Below, one piece after another: positions 1-9,353 of a stretch of 64,000 nt of DNA. A model generated the notes under the pieces. That model had not been told where the DNA came from. It did not search any database and saw only the letters and a list, made by a program, of their open reading frames with translations. The position numbers and the translations under genes were made by a program. The stretch is from Acidobacteriota bacterium. Its GTDB lineage: Bacteria; Acidobacteriota; Vicinamibacteria; Vicinamibacterales; UBA2999. Position 1 is the stretch's first letter, and every line of letters begins with the position of its first letter. The stretch lies in assembly GCA_030697165.1 (NCBI GenBank), contig JAUYQQ010000001.1:62001-126000 (forward strand). The letters are read 5' to 3'.

Positions 1-890
1 TGGCTGACGACCACGACGAGGTCCGCGATCTGCAGATTGGCCAGCTCGATTCGCTGCGACAACGCCTCGTGCTCGAGCGGTGATCCCCAGTGACGGCTCA
101 TCCAGATTTCCGAGCCGTTGTATTCCATGACGTACGGCACACGGTGGTGGACGGCGAAGCGGGCACCGGCGTAGCTGTTTAGGCTGTAGCGCTGGTAGAC
201 AAACGACACCGGGCGCGACCCAACCGTAGCGGCGGCCACCGACTGAAACTGGCTGTTCATCACCAGGCTGGGCAGTTCCGGGTATTCCCAAAACGCCTCA
301 GCCGGTGGCACCAGGTGCACCTCGATCGCCGGGTCAACGGTCGGGACCACATCGGTGGTCAGCATGACCGGCGCGCCACCAAAGGCGTGGAGATGGTTGA
401 TGACGCCCGCGATGTGTCCCACCGAGCCGCCGGCCTTCAGCCCGAAGCTCAGGTCGGTGCGCAGGTAAAGCGGTTGGTGTGAGGACGTCAGTCGACGCGG
501 CGGCTCGGCGGCGGCTCGGGTCACCAGTGCTGCAGCCTCGTCGTCGATCGATTGCAGCAGCCGCGCCTTCCCGAAGGGCTCGCGAATGGCCTGCCACGCC
601 CAGCGGGCGATCAGCGGATACGCCAGTGGCCGTTGATGGCCGCCCTCGTCTTCGACAAAACAGCGTCCGCGGCTCAGCACGCGCAAGAACAGGGCGAGCT
701 TGAGCGGGCGGCCGATCGTGTCGAGGCGATGCGTTAAGATGCGCGCCTCGTCGTAGCGGAACAAGTGTCGGAGCAGCTCACCGCCACGAAGGGACACCTT
801 CAACCGGTCGACGGTGGCGACGGACTCGGTCGCGCCTACCTCCCAGCGGCCCGATCCGTGGCGCAACACCGTCATTCGCTTCGGTGCCAC
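1..890 (-). CDS. GT4-type glycosyltransferase, N-terminal part (cut by window edge)
   Basis: Only the first ~296 codons are present; the reading frame runs off the left edge, so the sugar-nucleotide-binding half is unseen. About residue 142 there is 'LYLRTDLSFGLKAGGSVGH', which aligns with 'VYLRTDYWAKISSGGSYGH' in the fusion protein at 17511-20240. About residue 256 'EYNGSEIWMSR' matches 'EYNGSEISM' of both fusion proteins. It is therefore a third member of the same acceptor-domain family, with a different ~140-residue N-terminal extension. A GTG at 890 is preceded by GGAGG ten bases upstream. An in-frame ATG at 875 is the alternative start. It follows asnB by 2 bp, so translation is probably coupled. 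Whether it also carries a C-terminal methyltransferase cannot be seen. Confidence 0.85.
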   Translation of the reverse strand, partial: MAPKRMTVLRHGSGRWEVGATESVATVDRLKVSLRGGELLRHLFRYDEARILTHRLDTIGRPLKLALFLRVLSRGRCFVEDEGGHQRPLAYPLIARWAWQAIREPFGKARLLQSIDDEAAALVTRAAAEPPRRLTSSHQPLYLRTDLSFGLKAGGSVGHIAGVINHLHAFGGAPVMLTTDVVPTVDPAIEVHLVPPAEAFWEYPELPSLVMNSQFQSVAAATVGSRPVSFVYQRYSLNSYAGARFAVHHRVPYVMEYNGSEIWMSRHWGSPLEHEALSQRIELANLQIADLVVVVS

Positions 891-892
891 CG

Positions 893-2812
893 CTACTCGA
901 CCTCCAGAGCTTCACCGGCAATGAAGTGGCGCCACCACATCGCCAGGTTTAACAAGTACCAGGTCTTGGAGCCCTGCCCCGTTCCGACGAGATGCAGGGC
1001 CGCTTGCTTGTCGAGCAGACCGGTCTCATCACAGAAGCGCGTCAGCTCTTTCGTGGCGATCTGCGCGAGGCGTCCTGCGAACAGATCGTCAACCGGAACG
1101 CCAAAGCCCTGCTTACGCCGCTCGATCAGTTCCGCCGGCACCAGGCCTTTCACGGCCGTCTTCAACAGGTGCTTCAGCCGACCGTTCGGCGCCTTGCGCG
1201 CGCTCGGGATGCTCATGGCCATGGTCACGAACTCGTGATCCAGAAACGGCACGCGCGCCTCCAGCCCCACGCCCATGGTCATCTTGTCGACGCGCATCAG
1301 CAGCAGCTCCGGCAGCCGCAGGCGCAGATCGATGTAACTCATCCAGTTCAGGTTGGACGTCTCGTGCGCCTTGCTCAGGAAGTCGGCGCGAATCGGCGCC
1401 AGCGCGTCCCAGGACGTCAGGTCCTTGAACTGGTTGCGCAGCCGCGAGCCAAGCAATCGGCGTTTCTCCGCGTCGGGAAACGACTCGGCGCCGCCCCAGA
1501 ACAGCGGCTCGCCCCGCGAGCCGCGCCGAAGATACTCGTATTGCCACGCGTGATCGTAGCCGGCGGCCTTCAGCCCGGCCGCCGCCATTCCTTTGACAAA
1601 GCGCGGCACCGGCAGGTCGTCGTATTCCTGCCGTTCAAGTGCTTGTAGCCAGTTCGGATAGCCGATGAACAGCTCGTCAGCACCCTCGCCGAGCTGGCAC
1701 ACGATGGTGCCGCTCTCGCGGGCCAACTTCGCGACGTAGTGGACCGGCACGCACACCGGATCGGCGATCGGCTCATCCTGCAGGTGAACCATCCGCGGCA
1801 GGAACTCCACCACGTCATCGCGCGTGAGGCGACGCTCGTGATGCTCGGCGCCAATCCGTTCGGCCATCGATCGCGCGAAGTGCAGTTCGTTGGCATAGCC
1901 GGGATAGTCGCGGTCGTAGCCGATCGAGAAGGTGCGGACCGGCCGGCTTTCGCCCTCGGAGAACAGCGCCGCGTTGGTGCTGGAATCGAGACCGCCCGAC
2001 AGGAACACGCCGACCGGAACGTCGCTCACCTTCCTGAGCCTGACCGAGATCCGCAACTCGTCCAGAATCCGCTCAGCCAACGACGCATCGTCGGCCTCAG
2101 CTATGGGCCTGGCGGCATCCCAGACATCCCAATAGCGCTTCTGGGTCACTCGACCGTCGGCCGTCGCGCGCAGCCAGGTCCCGGGCGACATTTTGAGAAT
2201 GCCGTCAAACAATGTCTGGTTGCCCGGCGTCGTCAGGAACGAGAGGTAGTGAAACAACGCTTCTTCGTGGACGGCGCGACGCTGGCCCGGCACCTCGAGC
2301 AGCGCCTTGATCTCCGATCCAAAGGTCAACCGGTTGGCATCGACCGAGTAATACAGCGGCTTGATGCCGATGCGGTCGCGCACCAGCCACAGCGCCTGCT
2401 CGCGGGCATCCCACAGCGCGAACGCAAACATGCCGCGCAGGCGATGGACGACGTCGATGCCCCATTCCTCGAAACCGTGAAGAATGACCTCGGTATCGGA
2501 GTGGTCGGTCAGCCAGCGGTGCCGGCCTGATTTCGACAGTTCGGCGCGCACCTCGAGGTGGTTGTAGATCTCGCCATTGAAGACGATTCGCAGGTTGCCA
2601 TCTTCGTTGGCCATTGGCTGCGAGGCGGAGGTCGCCAGGTCGATGATCGACAACCGGCGGTGGCCAAGGCCGATGCGGCCCGTAGGGTCGACCCACGTGT
2701 CGCCGCCATCAGGTCCGCGATGGCGCAACGTTTCGCGCATCGCCGTGACCAGGGGCTCGGACACACGACTCACGCCGTGGTCGAACGCCAGAACGCCGGC
2801 TATGCCGCACAT
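893..2812 (-). CDS. asnB: Asparagine synthetase-type amidotransferase (AsnB family)
   Basis: The 639-residue protein begins MCGIAG, so after Met removal Cys2 is the nucleophile of a class II glutamine amidotransferase domain. It also has the RHRGPDG and 'NGEIYNH' glutaminase motifs. The ATP-pyrophosphatase P-loop 'SGGLDSS' lies near residue 272, followed by the C-terminal synthetase domain. Length and motif order are those of complete AsnB enzymes, which use glutamine, ATP and aspartate. In polysaccharide clusters relatives are thought to amidate sugar carboxylates or other acceptors, so the free amino acid may not be the substrate. It is one of two AsnB-type genes here (the other is at 39638-41506). 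They are clearly different in sequence (MCGIAGVLAF versus MCGICGMFGR), not a recent duplication. Confidence 0.93.
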   Translation of the reverse strand: MCGIAGVLAFDHGVSRVSEPLVTAMRETLRHRGPDGGDTWVDPTGRIGLGHRRLSIIDLATSASQPMANEDGNLRIVFNGEIYNHLEVRAELSKSGRHRWLTDHSDTEVILHGFEEWGIDVVHRLRGMFAFALWDAREQALWLVRDRIGIKPLYYSVDANRLTFGSEIKALLEVPGQRRAVHEEALFHYLSFLTTPGNQTLFDGILKMSPGTWLRATADGRVTQKRYWDVWDAARPIAEADDASLAERILDELRISVRLRKVSDVPVGVFLSGGLDSSTNAALFSEGESRPVRTFSIGYDRDYPGYANELHFARSMAERIGAEHHERRLTRDDVVEFLPRMVHLQDEPIADPVCVPVHYVAKLARESGTIVCQLGEGADELFIGYPNWLQALERQEYDDLPVPRFVKGMAAAGLKAAGYDHAWQYEYLRRGSRGEPLFWGGAESFPDAEKRRLLGSRLRNQFKDLTSWDALAPIRADFLSKAHETSNLNWMSYIDLRLRLPELLLMRVDKMTMGVGLEARVPFLDHEFVTMAMSIPSARKAPNGRLKHLLKTAVKGLVPAELIERRKQGFGVPVDDLFAGRLAQIATKELTRFCDETGLLDKQAALHLVGTGQGSKTWYLLNLAMWWRHFIAGEALEVE

Positions 2813-2827
2813 GAAGGTTGGAAGAAA

Positions 2828-3649
2828 CTACTCGTAGTCCAACAGGACGCTGCGGAAGGCGCGGAAGAAGGCGGCGCCCACCGCAAATGTAACCACGGCC
2901 ATCGCGACGTAGATGCCGGCGACCTGCGGCGTCGGGAAGCGACCGAACAGCAGGCTGTCGCGATACACCTCGAGCAGGTAGTAGACGGGGTTCAGATACA
3001 GGACGGCGGCCACGTTGGCCGGGACCATGTCAGGCGTAAAACCAATCGGCGACACCCACATCAACAGGAACAGGAACAGGCTGATGAAATAGCTGATGTC
3101 CGGCAGGCCGACCGCAATGCTCGACAGGATCCACACGATGCCGAACAGCATCACGATCTGCAGCGCCCACACCAGCGGCAGCCACAGGATGTGCCACGAC
3201 AGCGAGCCGTTGAGCGCCGTCAGTAGGATCACGACCGCCAGTCCGACCGCCTGGCTCACCGTCGCGACCAGCACCGCGCGCACCGGGACCAGCTCAATCG
3301 GCAGCATCACGTTCTTGACGAGGTGGATGTTCTGCTTGATCGACACCGAGCCCGACGTGATGGCATCGATGGTGCCCAAGTAGGGGATCAAACCCGTAAA
3401 GACATACAGCACGTAGTCGAGGCGGCTGAATTCGGCGAACCGCATCTTGAACACGACGAGGTAGACGAAGATGTAGACCGACAGCAGCAATCCGGGCTGC
3501 AGAATCAGCCACAACGGACCGAGCACCGATCCGGCGTACTTCTTTGAAAGCTCAACGCGCGTGATCGCGACGAGCAGGCGGGCGTTGCCCGCAAGCGTGC
3601 GGGTCATCGCGGCACTGCCGCCAACGAGGGCCGAAACAGGGTTAGCCAT
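2828..3649 (-). CDS. ABC-2 type polysaccharide export permease (Wzm/TagG-like)
   Basis: A 273-residue integral membrane protein with about six hydrophobic segments. The N-terminal block 'LSKKYAGSVLGPLWLILQP' is characteristic of Wzm/RfbA/TagG permeases, which export lipid-linked polysaccharide with a Wzt-type ATPase. It overlaps the 3' end of the heparinase-like gene by 8 bp and is followed 15 bp later by asnB. No ABC ATPase with Walker motifs is found anywhere in the window. The partner is presumably downstream of the left edge or elsewhere in the genome. The short C-terminus ends ...FRSVLLDYE, usual for the family. The gene implies ABC-transporter-dependent export rather than Wzx/Wzy export of at least one product. 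Confidence 0.92.
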   Translation of the reverse strand: MANPVSALVGGSAAMTRTLAGNARLLVAITRVELSKKYAGSVLGPLWLILQPGLLLSVYIFVYLVVFKMRFAEFSRLDYVLYVFTGLIPYLGTIDAITSGSVSIKQNIHLVKNVMLPIELVPVRAVLVATVSQAVGLAVVILLTALNGSLSWHILWLPLVWALQIVMLFGIVWILSSIAVGLPDISYFISLFLFLLMWVSPIGFTPDMVPANVAAVLYLNPVYYLLEVYRDSLLFGRFPTPQVAGIYVAMAVVTFAVGAAFFRAFRSVLLDYE

Positions 3650-5666
3650 TAGCGTGCGGTCCGATCACAAAACGGTAGTCAGGCGCGGACGCCACGTCGG
3701 CCGTCACCGTGACGCCAATGGCGCGGCACGGCACCCGCACACCATACGACGGTGAGTACCACGCCTCAGAGAGGCTGACCTTCAAGTGCTGGGGCGCCCG
3801 CAACTCCCAGGTTCGGTCGGCGGCCGCAAGGGTGAACCGTCCGTCGCCGAGCTCGGCCACAACCACGCCCGGCCCCACGTGAAAGTGCCACGCCAGCTCA
3901 TGCCTCCCGTCGCCGGTCAAGTGATCGGAGATGGTCAACGTGCTGGTGTCCTTGGAAAGGGTAAACGCTCGCTCGTGCTTCACGGGCGACGGCAGCCGTT
4001 CATAGCCGGTGTGGCGGCCTCGGTAGGTCGTCACTGCTGGGGAGTCTTCAAAGGTCAAGTGCTCGACCTTGGACGTCTCGAACATCCGGAAGAGGTAATC
4101 GAGCCGGACATCGTTCTGCTCGACGTCATCGATGCGAAGGGTGTTGTGATACCCGGTCATGCGGAACAGGTTCCTGGCATCGGGATCCGAGGTGTACACA
4201 TAGCTGCCTGGATCAACAATCAGCGGCACGCCATTGGCGTGGAACTCAAACGACAACAAGTCGTTGTGCTTGTGGTTACCGAATCCGTTCGTGCCGACGC
4301 GACTGTTGGTGACCAACAAATACGTGCCCCCGGTGCGCGACACGGCGATGCCGGCGTGCGGAAACAATCGTGCCTCGTCTGCCACTGCCCCAGGTGCGGC
4401 AGGGGCGGCAATCGGTGCGCCCCACCACGCCGCTTCCCACAGTCCATCGTCGCCACCAGCTGCGTTCCAGGACGCTTCGCCCAACACGAACGCCGCCGAA
4501 CCGGCCAGGTGCCGAGCGTCCTGTGGCTGCCACGTGCCGTAGTCCGTGAAGATGTGCAGACGGCCATCATCCGCGTCACCAACCTGGGGCATCAGGCCGT
4601 CTGGCCGCTGCACGGCAATCAGGAACTCGACCATCCGGCGCAGGCTCGCAAGGTACTCGGCCGACAGCGGTTGGCCTTCGAGTTCGGCGACCCTCGCGCC
4701 ACCCAGGAACAGCTCGGCGACCAGGCGATGGTACGGGATGGACGACTCGTAGTCGGCGCCATCCTCGAGCACCTGCACCCGCATCTCCTGCTCGAGCCAC
4801 TCGCGACCTTGCCGCAGCCACCGTTGGCCGGCGGCAAGGTCCTGGAACACGAGACCGACGCCGTAGAGCCCGACCACGTTACTCAGGAAGTGATTGCTGG
4901 TGACCTCGTACTTGTTCTCGAGGTTGCCTTCGATGAACACACCGACGTCGAACAGTGACTCGTAGGCGCGGGTTATCGCGACAGAATCAAACGCGGCCGA
5001 TCGGCGGATCAGCTCGAAGGCCAGCGCCCAGTTGAAGGCACGGATGGCGACGTCCATGGTGCAAACAAACTGCACCCCGATGCCGACCGGGTTGGCGGCC
5101 ATGAAGTCGCCGTGCTGGCGCACAATCTCGACAGCGTAGCGCTCATCGCCGGTGAGGCGGTACGCCTGCCCCAAGGTAACCCAGTGCTGGCAGCGGCCAA
5201 TCTCCCACGGCCACTTGATGTCGGCCAGACCCGGTCGCATACTCGGATTCCACTGCTTATGCGGAAAGCCCTCGGGAAAGCGTAGCCCCAAGATGGGATC
5301 AACCGCCCAGTCGATGGGCCGGTAGCCGAAGCCATCGACCGGACGAGCGAGGTCGGCGATCGCCCGCGGGCCGCTACCAAGCAGATCGAACTCGTGGGCG
5401 ACCACCCGGTCAGCAGCCGCGAGTAACCGCGCCGCGCGTTCCGGCCAACGCGCGCGCAGCAGTTCGACCGCCTCTCCGGGCAGGTCGGCATACAACCGGC
5501 CGGCGGCGCGCCGCTGCTGCAACCAGGACTCCGTGGACACGCCGAGCGCAGCGATCTGCTCGCCCCAGCGCTCTGGTGGAGGGGCACCAATGGCCGCCGC
5601 AGGCATCGCGGAAGGCGGCGCCACGGCCCTGCCTAGCAGCTGTTTCAGTCGAGTGACAAGGCTCAC
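3642..5666 (-). CDS. Heparinase II/III family protein (first copy)
   Basis: The 674-residue protein has an alpha-helical N-terminal toroid-like region (conserved 'PWEIGRCQHW' near residue 155) and a C-terminal beta-sandwich. The hallmark 'GNHKHND' is near residue 460, followed by 'VDPGSYVYTSD' and 'TGYHNTLRID'. Family members are polysaccharide lyases acting on uronate-containing glycans. In biosynthetic clusters their role is usually trimming, editing or clearing mislocalised polymer. No signal peptide is visible: the GTG-initiated N-terminus (SLVTRLKQLLGRAVAP) lacks a hydrophobic core, so a cytoplasmic location or non-classical export must be considered. No good Shine-Dalgarno precedes the GTG. 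A paralogue lies at 22900-24990. Confidence 0.9.
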   Translation of the reverse strand: MSLVTRLKQLLGRAVAPPSAMPAAAIGAPPPERWGEQIAALGVSTESWLQQRRAAGRLYADLPGEAVELLRARWPERAARLLAAADRVVAHEFDLLGSGPRAIADLARPVDGFGYRPIDWAVDPILGLRFPEGFPHKQWNPSMRPGLADIKWPWEIGRCQHWVTLGQAYRLTGDERYAVEIVRQHGDFMAANPVGIGVQFVCTMDVAIRAFNWALAFELIRRSAAFDSVAITRAYESLFDVGVFIEGNLENKYEVTSNHFLSNVVGLYGVGLVFQDLAAGQRWLRQGREWLEQEMRVQVLEDGADYESSIPYHRLVAELFLGGARVAELEGQPLSAEYLASLRRMVEFLIAVQRPDGLMPQVGDADDGRLHIFTDYGTWQPQDARHLAGSAAFVLGEASWNAAGGDDGLWEAAWWGAPIAAPAAPGAVADEARLFPHAGIAVSRTGGTYLLVTNSRVGTNGFGNHKHNDLLSFEFHANGVPLIVDPGSYVYTSDPDARNLFRMTGYHNTLRIDDVEQNDVRLDYLFRMFETSKVEHLTFEDSPAVTTYRGRHTGYERLPSPVKHERAFTLSKDTSTLTISDHLTGDGRHELAWHFHVGPGVVVAELGDGRFTLAAADRTWELRAPQHLKVSLSEAWYSPSYGVRVPCRAIGVTVTADVASAPDYRFVIGPHANG

Positions 5667-5714
5667 GGGCGGGCGGGCATCATTCTGGAAGACACGATTT
5701 CATCCATCTTAACC

Positions 5715-8700
5715 TCACCGCCCTCCCCCGATCCGCCGGGCCCCTTCGTCGTAGGCCCAATGGTAGGTCCCAGTCTTCCTTTCAATAGCCAGCTTGTTGC
5801 CCCATTGCTGAAGAAATGACTCGAACTGTTCGTCCGGGGCAGAAGTCTGGTCGCCCTTCCAGGTCAGGAGGTAGAGGTCGCGCCGCCCGGTAGCTTCGTG
5901 CCTGACCAGTCGCATGCGAGACCTGATCGAATCAGGAGCGAACAGTGGTGCAAACCCGCTGAACATCACGTCAGAGGCTGCGACATCGAAGAGAAAATAA
6001 TGGATCCCTGCCGCTCGATACGTGGCGGCAGCTTGCTCTTCAGTGCCGTACAGGATCGTGGTGTAATTCTTGATGTAAGCGCCGCCATCTGGCCGCTGGA
6101 ACGGCGTGGCGGGCACCGCCGTGAAACCAGGCAGGAAGTTGAGCAACTCCACTTTTTCGTGGGCAGGAATGGCAACGGCCACGCGGCGGGCGGCGACGGT
6201 GTCCCAGTTCTGGTCGTACATCGCCGCGTACGTGTTCTGGCCCAGGAAGAAGCCGACACTCGGCCGCCACAGCTGCGCCCACATCGGGGTCGAGCCGTAG
6301 TAGAGGGCAACACACGCGACAACTGAAATGGAGGCGGCGAGCACTCGCCGGCTCAACCGGCTCATTGTCAAGGACCAGGCTGCGGTAAGGATCACGGCCC
6401 CGAGCGCGATGCCGAGGGGCGTCGTGAAGTCGGTGAACCGCGCCATCGACGACCCAGCTCCGCCTCCGAACAGCCGGAGAACCGTGACCATCATTAGGCT
6501 CGCCGCGAGGTAGAACGCGGCCCAGGCTGGCCCTGTTTCGAGGGTCTTGCCGCGTGGAGCGCCGAACCCGCGCCGCGCAGCGAACGCGCATGCCCCGATC
6601 ACGGCGGCACCGCCGAGCCAGATCCCGGTCGATTGGTTCAAGACGCCACCCAGGATTTGCATCAGGGGCAGGACTTCCGGCAGCGTCACGGGCGAAGCGA
6701 CGACGACGTCGTTCGCCGACACGACGAGTTGCAGAAACCCCAGTCGATAGTCGACAAACGCGAGGCGCGGATCGAGCCACTGGCTGAGCCGCTCGAAATC
6801 GACCAGCCGGCCGACCGCTGAAGGCATGTTGTGAAGTTCGGGGACGCCGACCTCGAAGTAGTTGTAGGCGCACACCAACGTCGTCGCGGTGAGCGCCCAG
6901 GCCGGATAGATCAGCGATCGCCTGGCCTCGGCGATGCGGCCCGTGAGGGCATGGAGCATGCCCTCGATCACGAAGATCGGCAGCACCAGCACGATGGCGA
7001 GGGGCGACAAGAGGATGACTGCGGCAGTCACGACGATGCGACACAGCGCGTGGCTCCTGGTGTCGACCACCTGGAAATACAACGACCGCGCGAACGAGAG
7101 AATCAGATAAAGGATCAGGATGTTGCGGACAATATGGCCCTTCGCGTAGGCCCCCTGCTCCGCAAAAAACAGCAGGTAGATGGCGGCGCCGACCAGGCCG
7201 ATGGCCTGGCCACCAGACGCGTAGCGGGTCGCCAGCCGCCAGATCATTCCCGCTCCCAGCATCAGGACCAGCCAGGAAGCAAGCGCCGCTCCCTGGACGT
7301 CGGAGAGAATGTTGAACAGGAAGGCCAGGCCGTGGCCCTTCGATACAAAGTAGTGCACCCAGTAGTCGTTCGGGCCGTTCGAGTGAGCGCGTAGCACGGC
7401 TTCGTAGTACGGCAGGTAGTTCCCAGGTACGTCGTTGTCGGGCCCAACGTTGCCCCAGAGGGCAATCGTCAACAGCAAGCCAGCGGCGAACACCCCAATC
7501 GTGAGCCTGAGGAGCAGACCGACGACACCCCATCGCTCGTGAGGCTCCGCGCTCGCGGTAGCGGGGCGAGCGGCGCGACGATCAGCCACGAATTGAGAGG
7601 CCGCTAGGAAGAGAGCGATGCCAACCAGCGGCAAGATGACCCAGAGGTAATAGAGGCGCAGCGTCGCCAGCAGAGCCACGCCGACAGCCCACGCGGCGGC
7701 CCCGCAAACGGCCTGGTCAAAGAATCGGTCCGTCCAGTGTTCCGGTAGCCGCGCTGACGTCGGCCGAGCGGCCAGAATGCGGGAACCGGTTGTCCAGAAC
7801 ACCACCAGCAGAAGCGCGAGGGTCCAGAGCCGCGAGAGATTGTAGACAACGTATCCGTAGCCCTGCTGATCGTAGTGATTCCAGTAGAAGCGGCTCAACG
7901 ACAACCACACTACCGGCGATAACGCGACCAATGTAGCCAGGGCGATCAGGAGGCTCGTCGCCCAACCCTGCTCGTTGCCGATGACGCGACGCCGGGCCGA
8001 CGCCCACGTCGAGGCGACGGCATTGGCAGGCCAGGCACGTGTGGTCTCGCTGTTCCCGTACCGCAGGAACGCGAGCACACCGGCCGCAGTCAATCCATAC
8101 CAGAGCAGGTAGGCGCCCATCATCGAGGGCGCGCAGAACTGGCTCCACAGGTTCTCGTACGACAGCGCCCATGCCGCTCCAGCCCAGCCAAGACGTTCCC
8201 ATATTTCTGCGCCAATCTGCGGCGGAGCGACCGGACCGCCGATGGGCGAAAAGACTCGAGACGAGAGGGCCTGCACCAGCACGAGACTGGCCGTTGCCAC
8301 GGCTGCCGGGCGGATCGCAGCTAACGTCATCGCGCGGCCAATTACGAGGTACACCACCGGCGACGCCAGCACGAGGAAGCGCTCGGTGTCGCCGCCACCC
8401 ACCCACGCCAACACGGCGAACATGCTGACGTAGGCCAACAGCGCCGGTTGTTGCCACAGCCAGCCCAGGCTTCGCCGCCAGAAGTAGATCGGCACAGCCA
8501 GGAGGGGGCCAAAGACCAGGAACCAGGCCACGACGTACTGGACGATCGATTTGTCGCGCAGCCACCGAAGCAGTTCACCCGATGCTGAGTAATCGGAGGG
8601 CGTGGCAGCCACCCAGGCATGAATGGCTGCGAGCATCGCGCCCCCACTGATCAGCGGGAGCCAGGCACCGGTTCGATCGAGGAAGTGCAGCCGGTCACGC

Positions 8701-9353
8701 CAGCTCGAATGACGCGGGTCGTCGGGCGGTGTGGGGGTCGAAACGAACAGCATGCAGACGCCGACGATGAGCACGGCCTCGTGGAAGACCACACCGGCGC
8801 CGACGATCAGAGCCACCACTGCCGCGCGCCCCGGACCGGGGCGGGACTGGAACCACTCGATGCCAAGCAGACCGGCGAGCAGGCCGGCCAGCATCGCCGG
8901 CTCCACGCTCAACGGCTGGAAGTAGGACAACCGCACTGGCGAATGCGGCTCCACCATGAACGCGATCACGACCAGCAGTCGCACGGCGACGCTGGTGACG
9001 TGCCGCTGGAGCAGCAACAGCAGCAGCGCCACCGACAGCGCATTGAACGCAACATTCAGCCGGTCGAAGCCGGCGCTGATCACCCAGTCCTGGCTCTTGG
9101 CCAGGGTCGCAGCGAGCAACGGCGTCCCCAGTCGATAGACGAACGGCGCTACGCCTTGCGGTGGCAAGTCGCGGGGCATGCCCTGGGCCATGGCGTGGTA
9201 AACCTGCCCATCGACCCCCGGTTCCTCGTGCGCGTTGCTATCGAGAAAGGTGTTGAGGGGTTGACTACCCGCATACGCCAGGTTCAGTACAAGGAAAGCG
9301 AACAGAGCACAGCACCACTCCGCCGTTCGCGACATCGTCAAGGAACTGGTCAA
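5715..9353 (-). CDS. Large polytopic membrane protein, possible double GT-C-like protein
   Basis: The 1212-residue protein has many hydrophobic helices in two blocks. The N-terminal block (about 15-450) includes 'DGQVYHAMAQG' and 'PFVYRLGTPLLAA' in the first loop, reminiscent of GT-C/EpsG-type membrane enzymes. A second block starts about residue 460. It has its own loop 'GPDNDVPGNYLPYYEAVLRA' and 'AYAKGHIVRN', which loosely resembles the LRDYAKAPF motif of the family-A proteins elsewhere in the window. The C-terminal ~200 residues are soluble and include 'NTYAAMYDQNWDTVAARRVA', as expected for an extracytoplasmic tail. The frame abuts the FkbM gene stop. The start is TTG at 9353, or ATG at 9335 (MSRTAEWCC). 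Function is not recognised; a lipid-linked-sugar glycosyltransferase is an inference. Confidence 0.8.
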   Translation of the reverse strand: MTSSLTMSRTAEWCCALFAFLVLNLAYAGSQPLNTFLDSNAHEEPGVDGQVYHAMAQGMPRDLPPQGVAPFVYRLGTPLLAATLAKSQDWVISAGFDRLNVAFNALSVALLLLLLQRHVTSVAVRLLVVIAFMVEPHSPVRLSYFQPLSVEPAMLAGLLAGLLGIEWFQSRPGPGRAAVVALIVGAGVVFHEAVLIVGVCMLFVSTPTPPDDPRHSSWRDRLHFLDRTGAWLPLISGGAMLAAIHAWVAATPSDYSASGELLRWLRDKSIVQYVVAWFLVFGPLLAVPIYFWRRSLGWLWQQPALLAYVSMFAVLAWVGGGDTERFLVLASPVVYLVIGRAMTLAAIRPAAVATASLVLVQALSSRVFSPIGGPVAPPQIGAEIWERLGWAGAAWALSYENLWSQFCAPSMMGAYLLWYGLTAAGVLAFLRYGNSETTRAWPANAVASTWASARRRVIGNEQGWATSLLIALATLVALSPVVWLSLSRFYWNHYDQQGYGYVVYNLSRLWTLALLLVVFWTTGSRILAARPTSARLPEHWTDRFFDQAVCGAAAWAVGVALLATLRLYYLWVILPLVGIALFLAASQFVADRRAARPATASAEPHERWGVVGLLLRLTIGVFAAGLLLTIALWGNVGPDNDVPGNYLPYYEAVLRAHSNGPNDYWVHYFVSKGHGLAFLFNILSDVQGAALASWLVLMLGAGMIWRLATRYASGGQAIGLVGAAIYLLFFAEQGAYAKGHIVRNILILYLILSFARSLYFQVVDTRSHALCRIVVTAAVILLSPLAIVLVLPIFVIEGMLHALTGRIAEARRSLIYPAWALTATTLVCAYNYFEVGVPELHNMPSAVGRLVDFERLSQWLDPRLAFVDYRLGFLQLVVSANDVVVASPVTLPEVLPLMQILGGVLNQSTGIWLGGAAVIGACAFAARRGFGAPRGKTLETGPAWAAFYLAASLMMVTVLRLFGGGAGSSMARFTDFTTPLGIALGAVILTAAWSLTMSRLSRRVLAASISVVACVALYYGSTPMWAQLWRPSVGFFLGQNTYAAMYDQNWDTVAARRVAVAIPAHEKVELLNFLPGFTAVPATPFQRPDGGAYIKNYTTILYGTEEQAAATYRAAGIHYFLFDVAASDVMFSGFAPLFAPDSIRSRMRLVRHEATGRRDLYLLTWKGDQTSAPDEQFESFLQQWGNKLAIERKTGTYHWAYDEGARRIGGGR

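Noticed and set aside
3642-5666. Polysaccharide utilisation locus for glycosaminoglycan degradation
   Set aside because: Although two heparinase II/III-like and two propeller glycosidase-like proteins occur, there are no SusC/SusD, TonB-dependent transporters, sulfatases or signal peptides, and the surrounding genes are biosynthetic.
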